64,000 nt of DNA from Calothrix sp. PCC 7716 (GCF_019977735.1 NZ_AP025021.1:29645-93644), one strand, 5' to 3'. Positions 1-9,565 are shown, numbered from the stretch's first letter. Notes: generated by a model from the letters alone, not told the origin. Translations and numbers: made by a program.

Positions 1-84
1 ATGTATACGAAAATACAGCGAATTGAAGAGCGTTTAAAGAACAAGTCGCAAGTCGAAAGTCGCAAGTCGCAAGTACGGTTTTGA
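1..84 (+). CDS. Possible 3' end of a gene cut by the window edge
   Basis: An open frame starts at base 1 and ends at a TGA at 82-84. Its last codons run into the heptamer array that begins near base 43, so the C-terminus is lysine-, serine- and glutamine-rich and repetitive. It could be the tail of a gene whose body lies to the left, or a chance frame. I do not recognise the peptide. Confidence 0.2.
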   Translation: MYTKIQRIEERLKNKSQVESRKSQVRF

Positions 85-207
85 AATGGGGATTTTTACC
101 CCAACGTTTCATACGAGCAACCCTTCGGTGTATGAGGATTTGAACCCCTCAAACGTCGCTTTAAGAGTCCTCAACTTGCGACCTGCGACTTGCGACTTGC
201 GACTTGT
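43..207. repeat. Inverted pair of AAGTCGC-type heptamer arrays
   Basis: Bases 43-74 hold about four tandem copies of AAGTCGC with small changes. Bases 174-207 hold the reverse complement (GCGACTT) in four or five copies. Short tandem heptamers of this kind are common in heterocystous cyanobacterial genomes. The two arrays could pair into a long hairpin in RNA. The DNA between them shows no gene. Confidence 0.7.
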
Positions 208-324
208 TAAAGAATGAGGCTCAAGGTAAACCAGCAGGTAAATAAAGTATAATCTTGATTGTCTCCACTCTAATTTTCGTTTTTAAATATTTGAAGAATA
301 CCGAATTAGGTTACAACCTTGGAA

Positions 325-435
325 AATCCCCCCTAACCCCCCTTAATAAGGGGGGAAAGGAACTTTTTAGCTTTCTTAGTCAAGGTGAAAAAAGAGCGTT
401 TTTAGCCCCCCTTATTAAGGGGGGTTGGGGGGATT
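325..435. repeat. C-rich/G-rich inverted repeat element
   Basis: A C-rich arm at 325-344 is matched by its reverse complement at 417-435 with one mismatch. Each arm is followed or preceded by its own small palindrome of the form CCCCCCTT-n-AAGGGGGG. This is the structure of a MITE-like cyanobacterial intergenic repeat. The short open frame across it is a by-product of the repeat, not a gene. Confidence 0.7.
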
Positions 436-452
436 AAACCAAGAATTGCGTA

Positions 453-566
453 TTAAATACGTGGGAAACGAATAATCGTTTCTTGATAGCCATTTAATTC
501 AACAGTCCAGAATTTAAATTCTTCATCAATGTCTTCTACTACTTTATACTGTGCTGCGTTTTTCAT
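453..566 (-). CDS. Small hypothetical protein, 37 aa
   Basis: A 37-codon frame (starting MKNAAQYKVVEDIDEEF) lies 15 bp downstream of another tiny frame, and both follow the RHH-like gene at 729-1313 on the same strand. The composition, acidic then hydrophobic, looks protein-like, and the close spacing suggests one transcript. No family was recognised, so it may be a remnant of a longer gene. Confidence 0.3.
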   Translation of the reverse strand: MKNAAQYKVVEDIDEEFKFWTVELNGYQETIIRFPRI

Positions 567-581
567 TGTAAAATTAGTAGT

Positions 582-725
582 TCAAGCATAATATCTACCT
601 TCTTGATTTACATGTACAGCAATGCTTGATTGCTTGTTTGTGAGTTTTGATGCCGCTAATTTTAAGTTAGATAAATTATCTTCATTCGGTTGGCTATCAA
701 CCAAAATAATAACTTGTACGTTCAT
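582..725 (-). CDS. Small hypothetical protein, 47 aa
   Basis: The frame begins MNVQVIILVDSQPNEDNL. It starts 3 bp after the stop of the RHH-like gene at 729-1313 and ends 15 bp before the 37 aa frame. The tight spacing argues for a three-gene transcript on the minus strand. An alternating hydrophobic start suggests a beta strand. No family was recognised. Confidence 0.35.
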   Translation of the reverse strand: MNVQVIILVDSQPNEDNLSNLKLAASKLTNKQSSIAVHVNQEGRYYA

Positions 726-728
726 AAA

Positions 729-1313
729 TCAAGTTGCGTTTACCTCATGATATAACCCGTCTTTTTCGTCATATCTCCACCCACGTTTAACGTTGTCTTT
801 GTCCCTTGTCCATGCTTCAAAATCTTTTGCACTGAGAGTATTACGTTTTTCTGTTAGCGTTGAAACTGTCGTACTAAGTCTAAAAGCCAGTTTTTTCTCA
901 TCCAGGGGGTCAATTTTAATTGGTTGAGTGTTATATGGTTGAGAATAGCTTGATTTCCGAGACTTTGATGCATTTATACTACTTTGCATCACCAATAACG
1001 CACCCTCGAATTTTGCTATTTGGTTGCTGACGGTTTCAAGTTTATTTTCTAATGCTGTTAATCGGCGCTCATGCTCAGGGTTGGCGCCGACGGTAGTATT
1101 ATTTTGTTTCAGGCGCCAAAATTCTTCTTCTAATTCGTATAGACGTATTTCTACGCTACCTTCTACACCAGGGATGTCACCTAAAACATGATTTAACCCT
1201 TGTATTACGAGGTCGGTGGCAGTAGTATTAAGTTCGGCAGCTTTAGCACGAAGCGCGTCGGCTAAGGGTTTCGGCAACTTAAAGTTGATAGATTCACGCT
1301 CGACTTTTGCCAT
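729..1313 (-). CDS. Ribbon-helix-helix-like DNA-binding protein with coiled coil
   Basis: I start this gene at an internal ATG (1311-1313) preceded by a GAGGG-type ribosome site, giving 194 aa. The N-terminus (MAKVERESINFKLPKPLAD) has the short strand followed by two helices expected of a ribbon-helix-helix fold, ending near residue 45. Residues about 60-105 are heptad-rich and probably form a coiled coil, and the C-terminal third is charged. RHH proteins of this size are common plasmid regulators. It is divergent from the gene at 1399 with 85 bp between them, so it may control both. The DNA-binding call is an inference from the pattern of the first 45 residues. Confidence 0.5.
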   Translation of the reverse strand: MAKVERESINFKLPKPLADALRAKAAELNTTATDLVIQGLNHVLGDIPGVEGSVEIRLYELEEEFWRLKQNNTTVGANPEHERRLTALENKLETVSNQIAKFEGALLVMQSSINASKSRKSSYSQPYNTQPIKIDPLDEKKLAFRLSTTVSTLTEKRNTLSAKDFEAWTRDKDNVKRGWRYDEKDGLYHEVNAT

Positions 1314-1398
1314 TTCTACACCCTCATATATACCCTGTGTAGATTTTACGGTAAAAAGGGCGCCTTCGTGCAATGCGTTTCTCCCAAGGAGGTAAAGC

Positions 1399-1941
1399 AT
1401 GAAAGTTATAGTTCGAGATGCGGAAGTTTTCAGAAATATCGAACTAGAAAAATTAAGGGACTATCTCCAATCTCATGGATGGCGCCTCGACCGTCCATTT
1501 CTAGATAATGGTACGATTTGGTTGAAGCAAGAACCGCAAAGAGGCAAATTTGAAATTTTGTTACCCAATAGTCAAGATTTGGGTGATTACGTTTCCCGTG
1601 TATGCGAAGCTATAGAAACCCTTGCGACTGTTGAAAATCGCTCACAATTGGAAATTCTTGGCGAACTTATTACCAATTATCCTAATATCACTCTTCAAGG
1701 ATTAGTAACACAAATTACGTCTCCTAATGGTGGTACGATAAGTGGTGATATTACATTATTTGGTGTGGTTGTTGACAAATTACGTCCAGTTAACACTACA
1801 CTAGTTGACCATGAGTATATTCTCGCAATTAAAGCGTATACCGAACGTTTACCAGTGTTGTGTACGGGTGATTTAATCAAAGAAAACGATATATTTATTC
1901 TTAAAAATCCCCAACAATTCCATATTTTACTTGCTTTTTAG
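1399..1941 (+). CDS. Hypothetical protein, 180 aa
   Basis: The start is well supported by an AGGAGG site eight bases upstream (around 1387). The protein is soluble and mixed alpha/beta. The N-terminal half contains a segment with the tone of a small nuclease or plasmid accessory protein (SHGWRLDRPF, GTIWLKQE), and the C-terminal half is beta-rich. No catalytic motif or known domain was recognised. It is divergently transcribed from the RHH-like gene at 729-1313, so the two may form a regulated pair. Confidence 0.6.
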   Translation: MKVIVRDAEVFRNIELEKLRDYLQSHGWRLDRPFLDNGTIWLKQEPQRGKFEILLPNSQDLGDYVSRVCEAIETLATVENRSQLEILGELITNYPNITLQGLVTQITSPNGGTISGDITLFGVVVDKLRPVNTTLVDHEYILAIKAYTERLPVLCTGDLIKENDIFILKNPQQFHILLAF

Positions 1942-2118
1942 AGTTAAGGTGACTCCAGGCACCTATCTCAGCTTAATACCGACTGTTATGTTCTTCGCTC
2001 AAAGCGCGCCAAAACCGAAGATTGCCATTCCATTGCAATTTGTACCAATTCGATGATTTATTTATGATAAGGACATACCATGTTGTGGCGCCCATGCTCT
2101 TATATATTAGGAGGCAAT

Positions 2119-2685
2119 ATGTCCCAAACACCTTTAAAAATGACGATTGAGGAGTATCTATCTTACGATGATGGCACAGACAAGCGTTACGAACTTGATG
2201 AAAATGGGGTGTTAGTAGAAATGCCTCCTGGTACTGGTAAGCATGAAGCGATTATTACTTTTCTCGTTGTTCGCTTCTTTTTGGAAAAGGAACGTTTGGG
2301 ATTAGCTTTGGAACCGCGTTCTAATGGCGTTGAGGTAATGACTAGGAAACAACCCAGGCGCCCTGATGTACTAATGATAACTCCACAACAAGCTGCCTCA
2401 ATTGAAAATACCTCTGCTATTCTTAAAACTCCACCACCACTTATAGTTGAGGTGGTATCTCCTGAATCTGTTGACCGCGATTATAATATCAAAACATTAG
2501 AGTACGCTGCCTTTGGTGTCGATGAATACTGGATTGTTGACCCGTTAGAAGACAAAGTGACAGTCTGCTTGCTTATTGGAAAGGTTTACAATCAAACAGT
2601 ATTTACTGGTAATCAACAAATTGTATCACTTACTTTCCCGCAAATTAACGCGACTGCCCAGAAAATACTGGCGCCGCAGCTTTAA
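2119..2685 (+). CDS. Uma2 family (DUF820) endonuclease-like protein
   Basis: I choose the ATG at 2119, after an AGGAGG box, over an upstream ATG at 2080. The 188 aa protein has the Uma2 pattern: an N-terminal MTIEEYL segment, a YELxENG strand, the block RRPDVLMITP supplying the PD of a PD-(D/E)xK fold, then the strand LIVEVVSPESVDRDYNIK carrying the ExxS/K part, and YWIVDP. Uma2 proteins are very numerous in cyanobacteria and are restriction-endonuclease-like, but their targets are mostly unknown. Length is normal for the family and all core motifs are present. Confidence 0.9.
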   Translation: MSQTPLKMTIEEYLSYDDGTDKRYELDENGVLVEMPPGTGKHEAIITFLVVRFFLEKERLGLALEPRSNGVEVMTRKQPRRPDVLMITPQQAASIENTSAILKTPPPLIVEVVSPESVDRDYNIKTLEYAAFGVDEYWIVDPLEDKVTVCLLIGKVYNQTVFTGNQQIVSLTFPQINATAQKILAPQL

Positions 2686-3014
2686 TATACGAGAATGGAA
2701 GAACTTGTGCATCGCTACTTATCCAATATGTTGTAAGTAGCTATTAAGTACTTCTACTACTTTGAAAAGCTCAAAATATACATATTGTACATAAAATATT
2801 ATACGCCGGACTCACAAAGCATTTTTTGTAATTTAGCCTTGTATTAAGTAATTATCTTTGATTTATAGTTTTTATTACTACTTGAATGCTTGTTTGTATA
2901 CGGTTATGATTGTTGTCGCGCTCCAAGGCGCGATGTCTAACTGCAATCGCTACATTGTAATAAAAAATACTTATCTTTTTGTTTGAGATTAAGTGTGACT
3001 ATAAAAATTGATAA
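2686..3014. other. Intergenic stretch, no gene seen
   Basis: About 330 bp between convergent genes (Uma2 on plus, the membrane protein on minus). It is AT-rich, with no convincing open frame, hairpin terminator or repeat. Confidence 0.5.
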
Positions 3015-4271
3015 TTACTTATGGACATCTTTAGTCATTTGATAATCTACCCTTCTTTGCCTTAACCAAAATCTAATACGCTCTGCTGCTTGGTTAATAT
3101 CTGAAACATAGTTAGATTTATTATTTGATCGATTAGAGTTAATTTTCTGTTTTTTATCATCAGACATTTTAAAATATACTATTTTACCGTCCATAGTTGT
3201 TAGAGATAATAAATCTCTGTATTTTCTTTTTTCGTTAGGGTCTTCCAAATTTAAGGATGATCTTTCCTGTGTTTTAACAGAAACTATACTGTAAAAAAGA
3301 TACTCACAAGTTTCTTCATCCACAGAGGCGCCTTTCACAAAATGCCAGTAGCATTTATAGTAAGAAAGCGAAGTTTCACACAGATAAATTACAAAGCATT
3401 CATAAATTCCATACCTATATTTTCCATCAAGCCCTTTTTCCTCGTAAAAATCATTATCATCTATTAATAAATCTCGGTATCTATTTTTTACTTTTGCTAT
3501 TTCTCTATCTGTTATGAGTATATTACTATCTGAATTTTCACGACCATTAATACCAATGAATGACAAAATAGGTTCTTTATCCTCTAACTCTTCCTCTATT
3601 TTTAATTTTTCCTTACCTAATTGAATTAAATGTAATTTATCCTGTTCTAATAATTTATCTATCTGTCTTTCTAAATCATAAATATCATAAATACTGGCAT
3701 TTCTCATTTGTTCATCTAACGAATCTATTTCATTTTGAGTTTGCTGGCATAATGTTTGTAGAATATCTATTTTTTGAACGTACCAATATCGCATATTCTT
3801 TACTTTTTTATAAACATATATATAAATAGTAAGAACTATAATAATTAGGAATATGAAAAAATGTCTTCTAATTAAATTTGTTAAAATATATACTAAAATA
3901 AATAATAATAAAAATGACAACAAAGATAGTACAAAAGCTAGCCATTTTTTGTTTTGACGTATGTAAAATATAATTCTATTTTCAAGCCTATTTGAAATTG
4001 ATGCCAGTTTAGATTGTATCGGTTGGAAATCTATATATATTTCGTTCAAAAAAGCTAAAAATAACTCTTTCGTTACGTAAGGAGGAACTGGAATTGGATG
4101 TGATAAAAAGCGCTCAATATCAATTATGAGTGATTGTACATCGCGTAGTTGTTTTTCATAGTTGTGTAATTTTTCTTGCAAATCATTTCTGACAACTTCT
4201 AATTGAGGATACGAATCGTTTTCACGATGTTGCTTAAGAAGGTCAAAATATATTTTAATTAAAAATCTCAT
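3015..4271 (-). CDS. Membrane protein with coiled coils, unknown family
   Basis: The 418 aa protein has a charged, helical N-terminus (about 1-105). Two closely spaced transmembrane segments follow (about 112-134 and 138-158), then a second coiled coil (about 165-235) and a mixed soluble domain to the end. It is the last gene of a minus-strand operon, starting 3 bp after the 207 aa gene. The layout of a small soluble first gene, a second soluble gene and a membrane protein resembles regulated membrane effectors in conflict systems, but no domain was recognised, so this is inference only. It contains no GGCGCC apart from one site near 3328. Confidence 0.55.
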   Translation of the reverse strand: MRFLIKIYFDLLKQHRENDSYPQLEVVRNDLQEKLHNYEKQLRDVQSLIIDIERFLSHPIPVPPYVTKELFLAFLNEIYIDFQPIQSKLASISNRLENRIIFYIRQNKKWLAFVLSLLSFLLLFILVYILTNLIRRHFFIFLIIIVLTIYIYVYKKVKNMRYWYVQKIDILQTLCQQTQNEIDSLDEQMRNASIYDIYDLERQIDKLLEQDKLHLIQLGKEKLKIEEELEDKEPILSFIGINGRENSDSNILITDREIAKVKNRYRDLLIDDNDFYEEKGLDGKYRYGIYECFVIYLCETSLSYYKCYWHFVKGASVDEETCEYLFYSIVSVKTQERSSLNLEDPNEKRKYRDLLSLTTMDGKIVYFKMSDDKKQKINSNRSNNKSNYVSDINQAAERIRFWLRQRRVDYQMTKDVHK

Positions 4272-4274
4272 AGT

Positions 4275-4886
4275 TTATTTGTCTTGTTCTAGCTGTTGTA
4301 CTAGTTCGGACATCTTTTTGTCGTCATTATCAACAAGAAGACTTAGTTTTATATGTGTTATTCTTATTTTTTTCTTAGACAACGCTAATTTTTTTACATA
4401 AGAATAATAATCATTTCGTTTAAAATTTGCAAATTCTTTAGAGCGAGGTTTAGAGTTAGAGTTTAGAAAATAATGACAAAAATTAAATACTGCATCTAAG
4501 GCTTCTATTTCAATATCAGTATAATCATATGTTGAATTACTACCCTTAAGAAGTTTTATTTGCTTTATAATTTGTATGACTTCACTTGCATAAGGAGAAT
4601 GTAGTTTCTTTAAAGAACAAGAACCGGATTTTTCAAAAATCCATTCTAAAAGGCTACAATAGCCACTTTTAAAGCTATCTAGCTTGTTATAAGAATGGAT
4701 ATTTACTGTCTCGGCATTTATATTCTGAACCTTTAGCCCGACTGTTTCTGTGCTATCATGCAGTGTTTGTGATATTTCTATTTTTACATCAGGTACTTTT
4801 GAAACTTGTGTATTTATATTTGTATCTTTGGTATTATACTTATCATTGTCATGTGGATTTTTATAAAGATGCTTGGGGTCGTTCAT
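4275..4886 (-). CDS. Hypothetical protein, middle gene of three-gene operon
   Basis: I start at the ATG at 4886, four bases after the stop of the 150 aa gene, rather than the TTG four codons earlier. The first 90 residues are polar and low in hydrophobics, with asparagine- and threonine-rich segments. The remainder is helical and lysine-rich. It lies between the 150 aa protein and the membrane protein at 3015-4271 with almost no spacing, so all three should be co-translated. No domain was recognised. Confidence 0.5.
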   Translation of the reverse strand: MNDPKHLYKNPHDNDKYNTKDTNINTQVSKVPDVKIEISQTLHDSTETVGLKVQNINAETVNIHSYNKLDSFKSGYCSLLEWIFEKSGSCSLKKLHSPYASEVIQIIKQIKLLKGSNSTYDYTDIEIEALDAVFNFCHYFLNSNSKPRSKEFANFKRNDYYSYVKKLALSKKKIRITHIKLSLLVDNDDKKMSELVQQLEQDK

Positions 4887-4890
4887 ATCA

Positions 4891-5343
4891 TCAACCAATG
4901 CTATCTATATCAGCACCTGTAATCTTCTTCCCCTGTTTAATATCTTGATTAATATTGGCAGTTCCTTTGTTCATTCTGTTAGCTTTTACTCCTGTTACAT
5001 CTTCACCTTCTTCAAGATTTTGAGCTATATTTAAATTTGGAGTATTATCTGACTTCAATAATGTAGATAACTGTTCAAATAGTTCTTTATCTTGAGCTAA
5101 TTTCTCACTTAAGATGTCTTTCAAAATTGCCTCATAACGTTCTGGCTTCTCCTCAAATTTTTTCAGAATGTCTGAAGCTTCTTGATCTCCCTCATTACTC
5201 CATCTATCTCTGAGCCGACTGAAAATAGCTTTAGCTTTGTCGTAGGCGTTATGACCTGCGGCACCAGCAAATTCCTCAGCCCCTTTTTTTACAAATGGCG
5301 TTATAACTGCCATGAGAGCAGTGATGAGAGTTGTAAGTTCCAT
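4891..5343 (-). CDS. Small helical protein heading a putative effector operon
   Basis: This 150 aa protein begins with a hydrophobic helix (about 1-20), followed by a motif-like segment AGAAGHNAYDKAKAIF and a long charged helix to about residue 95. It ends in a short repetitive tail with glycine/asparagine turns (VTGVKAN, ITGADID). I have the impression that similar small proteins sit in cyanobacterial conflict loci, but I cannot name the family with certainty. It is the first gene of the operon running from 5343 down to 3015. Confidence 0.5.
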   Translation of the reverse strand: MELTTLITALMAVITPFVKKGAEEFAGAAGHNAYDKAKAIFSRLRDRWSNEGDQEASDILKKFEEKPERYEAILKDILSEKLAQDKELFEQLSTLLKSDNTPNLNIAQNLEEGEDVTGVKANRMNKGTANINQDIKQGKKITGADIDSIG

Positions 5344-5897
5344 AGTTATACTGTAACTTGCTTATAACATAATACACCTTCAGCTAATTATTATTTCGGC
5401 ACCAGCAAATATTTCTGACTCAAAATTTACATTACCTGAAAGCCTTACACTGACTTAAAGAACGCACTATAATTGCACTTGTCTTGATTGTACTAACTTA
5501 TACATTTTTAATAATTTTTATTTTTTAGACACGTATCTTTACAAAGATTATATGCTGTCTGTGATATCCCTGAGCTTTTCCTAAATGCTTCTCTGATTTT
5601 AATACTCTTGAACTATAAAAGTAATAGACATTACCGTCATCTCACCAACTGATGCTGGAAAAGGGCAAAGGGTGGAATTTAAAAGGGAATGAAAACTTGA
5701 ATTTTAGGTATAAGTCCAAAGTATAGTATAAAAAAAAACCAGTGGACTAGCGCTCAACTTTCGCCATATTTCCATCTTGTTATATGCACTTGTGTAGAAA
5801 ATTACAAGTTTAAAGAGGCGCCTGCTTCCGTTGCTTCATCTTCACAGCATGTAGTTAAAATAACTATAGTCGATATATTATATTTCAGTAATGGCTG
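5344..5897. other. Intergenic region between divergent genes
   Basis: About 550 bp separate the operon starting at 5343 (minus) and the Roco gene at 5898 (plus). It should hold both promoters. It is AT-rich with one GGCGCC near 5818. I see no open frame, clear operator or hairpin. Confidence 0.5.
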
Positions 5898-8813
5898 ATG
5901 ACCGAGAAAGAATTGCTACAGGTAATCGAACAAGCTGCGATGGAGGGAGTTACAGAGTTAGACCTCTCTGGTAATGAGTTGACAGCTTTGCCACCTGAGA
6001 TTGGTAAGCTGACTCGACTCAAAAAGCTGATTCTTGGTAAGTATGAGTATGACAAAGATAGAGATACTGTTCGTGCTATCAGGAACAATTTAAGTTATTT
6101 ACCGAAAGAAATTGGATTTCTCAATCAACTTGAAGAACTTCAAGTATTTGGTAATAAACTGACCATAATACCAGCAGAAATAGGGCAACTGGTTAACTTG
6201 CAATATCTCAACCTTCACAGAAACAAACTAAGCAGTATACCAGCAGAAATAGGGCAACTGGTTAACTTGAAATTCCTCGATCTACGTCATAATCAACTGA
6301 GTAGTCTATCCGTAGAAATAGGGCACCTGGTTAACTTACAGTCTCTTGATCTCTTCTACAATAAATTGAGTAGTATACCAGCAGGAATAGGGAAACTGGT
6401 CAGCTTGAAATATCTTAATCTAAGTTTTAATCAACTCAGTAGTCTACCAACAGAAATAATTCAACTGTCAAACTTGCATTCGCTTCAGCTAGGACGCAAT
6501 AAATTGGGCTGTATACCAGCAGAAATAATTCAACTAATTAACTTGCAATCACTTGGCATTGGACTCAACCAACTAAGTCATGTACCAGCAGAAATATCTC
6601 AACTAGTTAATTTGCAATCTCTTGACCTGGGAGGCAATGAACTGAGTAATTTACCAGCAGAAATAGCTCAACTAGTTAATTTGCAATCTCTTGACCTGGG
6701 AGGCAATAAACTGAGTAATTTACCAATAGAAATATTGCAATTATTCAACTTGCAGTTTCTTGACCTGGCTGAAAATAATCTAAGTAGTTTGCCAGCAGAA
6801 ATAAGGCAACTTACCAAACTTGAAAAACTGGATTTGCGTGGAAATCCAGTCCCTATTCCACCAGAAATTTTAGGTGCAGAATATACTTTTGAAGAACCGG
6901 GTGATGTTAAGGAAATACTTGATTTTTATTTCCGAGTTCAAGACCCAAAGGAAACAGAACCTCTTTATGAAGCTAAGTTATTGATTATTGGCGAAGGGGG
7001 TGCGGGTAAAACTTCTTTGGCTAAGAAAATTGAAGATGAGAACTATGAACTTCAACCAAGTGAGAAATCAACTGAAGGTATTGATGTTATTCAGTGGAAG
7101 TTTCCACTTGATAATGGTCATGAGTTTAGGGTGAATATCTGGGATTTTGGTGGTCAGGAAATCTACCATCAAACTCACCAGTTTTTCCTTACTCAACGTT
7201 CTCTTTATGCTTTGGTAGCTGATACCCGTACAGAGAATACAGATTTTTACTGGTGGTTGAAAGTTGCAGAGCTTTTCAGTGATAGTAGTCCTGTTTTGAT
7301 TATTAAAAATGAAAAGCAAGACCGAGATACTCAGGTAAACGAACGCCAGTTACGCGCAGAGTTCCCTAATTTAAAGGAAGTTTTAGCAACTAATTTAGAG
7401 ACAAATCGTGGCTTAACTGAAATTAAGGAAAAAATAAACTTTTATATTAGTAGTCTTCCTCATGTTGGTGATAAGTCACCTTTGCCAAAAGTTTGGGTGC
7501 GAGTTCGTTCAGCTTTAGAAAATTATTCTCGAAATTATTCTCGAAATCGCGACTATATTGAGGTTGGCGAATATTTAAAACTTTGTGAAACTAATCAATT
7601 GACTGACCGCAAAGACATGCTGCGGTTAAGTCGTTATTTACATGACCTTGGTGTTTGTTTGCATTTTCAAGATGATTCTATACTAAGACATTATGTTATT
7701 CTCAGACCGGAATGGGGTACGACTGCAGTTTACAAAGTTTTAGATAATAAGACCGTTAAGCAAAATCTGGGACGTTTTACTCAAGAAGAACTTGCTGATA
7801 TTTGGCAAGACAGTGAATATGTTGATATGCAGGATGAATTACTACAGTTAATGATGCGGTTTAAACTTTGCTACCAAATTCCTAATCGTCCTGGTCACTA
7901 TATTGCACCGCAATTACTTGATATTGAACAACCTGAATATCATTGGGATAAATTAAATAATCTTATTTTGCGCTACAAATATGATTTTATGCCTAAAGGT
8001 ATTCTGACGCGCTTAATTGTAGAAACACACCCTTGGATTGAAAATCAAAAACTCGTTTGGAAAAGCGGTGTTGTTCTCAATAAAGATGAAACGCGCGTTG
8101 AGGTCGTTGAAAATTATAATCAACGAGAAATTAAAGTTAGCGTATCTGGAAACCGTAAAAAAGAACTACTCGCAGTTGTCACTCACGAACTAGAAAAAAT
8201 CCATAGTTCCTTTGAACGTTTGCAATATCAAACTTTGGTTCCCTGTAACTGTACTGAATGTGTAAGTAGTGAAAATCCTTATGCTTATCGGTTAGAAAAT
8301 TTACGTAAGCGTTTAAAAGCTGGTAAATATCAAGTTGAATGCGAAGAAAGTTATGAATCTGTAGATGTTCGCAGATTGATTGATGATGTGAATTTGCCGA
8401 AAGAGCAAGATTATCGGGAATCTCAAGCCCAAGATACGCGATTACAACGAGAATTAGAAAGAGAGAGACAGAAATCTTTGAATGTAAATCAAGCTACTAT
8501 GAGTTTTGTTAGTACGATTCACCAAGATTTCCAATTATTAGTTGACAAAAATAAGAAGTTATCTCGTCAGCAGCGTAAACAACTACGTAATGCTTTAATG
8601 GATGCTTTTCCTACCAAACCGTTATTAGAGCAATTATTATCATATGAACTTGATAAAAATCTAGATGAAATAGCGGGAGGCAATAATTTACAAGAAATTG
8701 TCTTTAATTTGATAACAATAGCAGAATCTCAGGGATGGATTGACGAATTAGTTTATGGCGCCAAAGAGTCTAACCCTGGAAACTCGCTCTTACAAAAGAT
8801 TGCATGTTTATAA
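5898..8813 (+). CDS. LRR-ROC-COR (Roco) GTPase with C-terminal EAD1
   Basis: This 971 aa protein has about eleven leucine-rich repeats (residues 15-320; units of about 23 aa with the LxxLxLxxNxL pattern). A ROC GTPase follows, with G1 GEGGAGKTS near 358, G3 DFGGQE and a G4-like KNEKQD, then a COR region (about 540-790) with the typical WKSGVVL strand. A cysteine pair (CNCTEC) and a charged helix come next. Residues about 885-971 match the effector-associated domain EAD1, with the LRNALMDAFP, ELDKNLDEIA, IVFNLI and NPGN blocks. Roco proteins are dimeric GTPases; EADs are adaptor domains thought to recruit partners by like-with-like contact. The same EAD type appears at 24766. No strong ribosome site precedes the start. 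Confidence 0.9.
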   Translation: MTEKELLQVIEQAAMEGVTELDLSGNELTALPPEIGKLTRLKKLILGKYEYDKDRDTVRAIRNNLSYLPKEIGFLNQLEELQVFGNKLTIIPAEIGQLVNLQYLNLHRNKLSSIPAEIGQLVNLKFLDLRHNQLSSLSVEIGHLVNLQSLDLFYNKLSSIPAGIGKLVSLKYLNLSFNQLSSLPTEIIQLSNLHSLQLGRNKLGCIPAEIIQLINLQSLGIGLNQLSHVPAEISQLVNLQSLDLGGNELSNLPAEIAQLVNLQSLDLGGNKLSNLPIEILQLFNLQFLDLAENNLSSLPAEIRQLTKLEKLDLRGNPVPIPPEILGAEYTFEEPGDVKEILDFYFRVQDPKETEPLYEAKLLIIGEGGAGKTSLAKKIEDENYELQPSEKSTEGIDVIQWKFPLDNGHEFRVNIWDFGGQEIYHQTHQFFLTQRSLYALVADTRTENTDFYWWLKVAELFSDSSPVLIIKNEKQDRDTQVNERQLRAEFPNLKEVLATNLETNRGLTEIKEKINFYISSLPHVGDKSPLPKVWVRVRSALENYSRNYSRNRDYIEVGEYLKLCETNQLTDRKDMLRLSRYLHDLGVCLHFQDDSILRHYVILRPEWGTTAVYKVLDNKTVKQNLGRFTQEELADIWQDSEYVDMQDELLQLMMRFKLCYQIPNRPGHYIAPQLLDIEQPEYHWDKLNNLILRYKYDFMPKGILTRLIVETHPWIENQKLVWKSGVVLNKDETRVEVVENYNQREIKVSVSGNRKKELLAVVTHELEKIHSSFERLQYQTLVPCNCTECVSSENPYAYRLENLRKRLKAGKYQVECEESYESVDVRRLIDDVNLPKEQDYRESQAQDTRLQRELERERQKSLNVNQATMSFVSTIHQDFQLLVDKNKKLSRQQRKQLRNALMDAFPTKPLLEQLLSYELDKNLDEIAGGNNLQEIVFNLITIAESQGWIDELVYGAKESNPGNSLLQKIACL

Positions 8814-8920
8814 ACATAAATTATAGTTTAGAAACATTTAGGGTTAGTGATTTTCAATCTTCTTTTCGGCGCCACGGTATCTTCTAATATTGATAATCGC
8901 TAATTGCAATAATCTGACTG

Positions 8921-9565
8921 TTAATTATTTAAATCCAAAGCAATGACTTGATTTGGCGCCAGTACTCCACCAACTTTTACAACTTCTAATTCTCCGGTTA
9001 CATCTTTATGTTGTACCCTTACTTGAGTAATAGCTTCTTCTAAAGTTGCAGATTGGGCAATGTAAATTTTTTCTTCTGATTTTAAAACCCAAATTGGATG
9101 AGGCCAAGTGTGTCGGGGTTGCAGTACGGCTTTATGTATAATTGTGTGGATATATTCAATAATTTGAGCTTCTTTACCGTTTGGTAAAAACTCTGTCAAT
9201 GTTTGTAATAATTTTTGAAGTTCTGATGTCGGGATGTGTTCGACAATTTCAGTTTGTTGCCGCGCGCTTGTAGTCGGTACTTTTGTACCTACAACTACAG
9301 ATTCAATATAGCGACTGACTTTAGAAATAATTGAATCAAAGTCACGTTCTGTTAGTATGTTCCCCAAGTGAGAATTTAATAAACTTCTAAAGTTTTCGTC
9401 GTCAATATTGATACTGCGATTGTTCAAATAAGCCAAAAAATTACTTGACGCTAACCGACCACAACCAACTTCTCCATTGGCTGCATCTTCCGCTGCTACC
9501 AACTCCATTAAATGCTGGTTTTTAGTTGTTTCAACACTTGTATCAGAAGAAATTGATTGGGTCAT
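8921..9565 (-). CDS. Hypothetical protein overlapping a GNAT gene
   Basis: The ATG overlaps the stop of the acetyltransferase gene by four bases, so translation is probably coupled. The 214 aa protein has a polar N-terminus, a helical middle (about 45-145) and a small beta-rich C-terminus (WVLKSEEKIYIAQSATLEE). No known domain was recognised. The pairing with a GNAT protein and a divergent XRE-type regulator at 10203 is like a toxin-antitoxin or modification module, but nothing in this protein proves that. Confidence 0.55.
   Translation of the reverse strand: MTQSISSDTSVETTKNQHLMELVAAEDAANGEVGCGRLASSNFLAYLNNRSINIDDENFRSLLNSHLGNILTERDFDSIISKVSRYIESVVVGTKVPTTSARQQTEIVEHIPTSELQKLLQTLTEFLPNGKEAQIIEYIHTIIHKAVLQPRHTWPHPIWVLKSEEKIYIAQSATLEEAITQVRVQHKDVTGELEVVKVGGVLAPNQVIALDLNN

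Noticed and set aside
255..437. 60-codon frame at the left end
   Set aside because: It translates the C-rich/G-rich inverted repeat and has no gene-like context.
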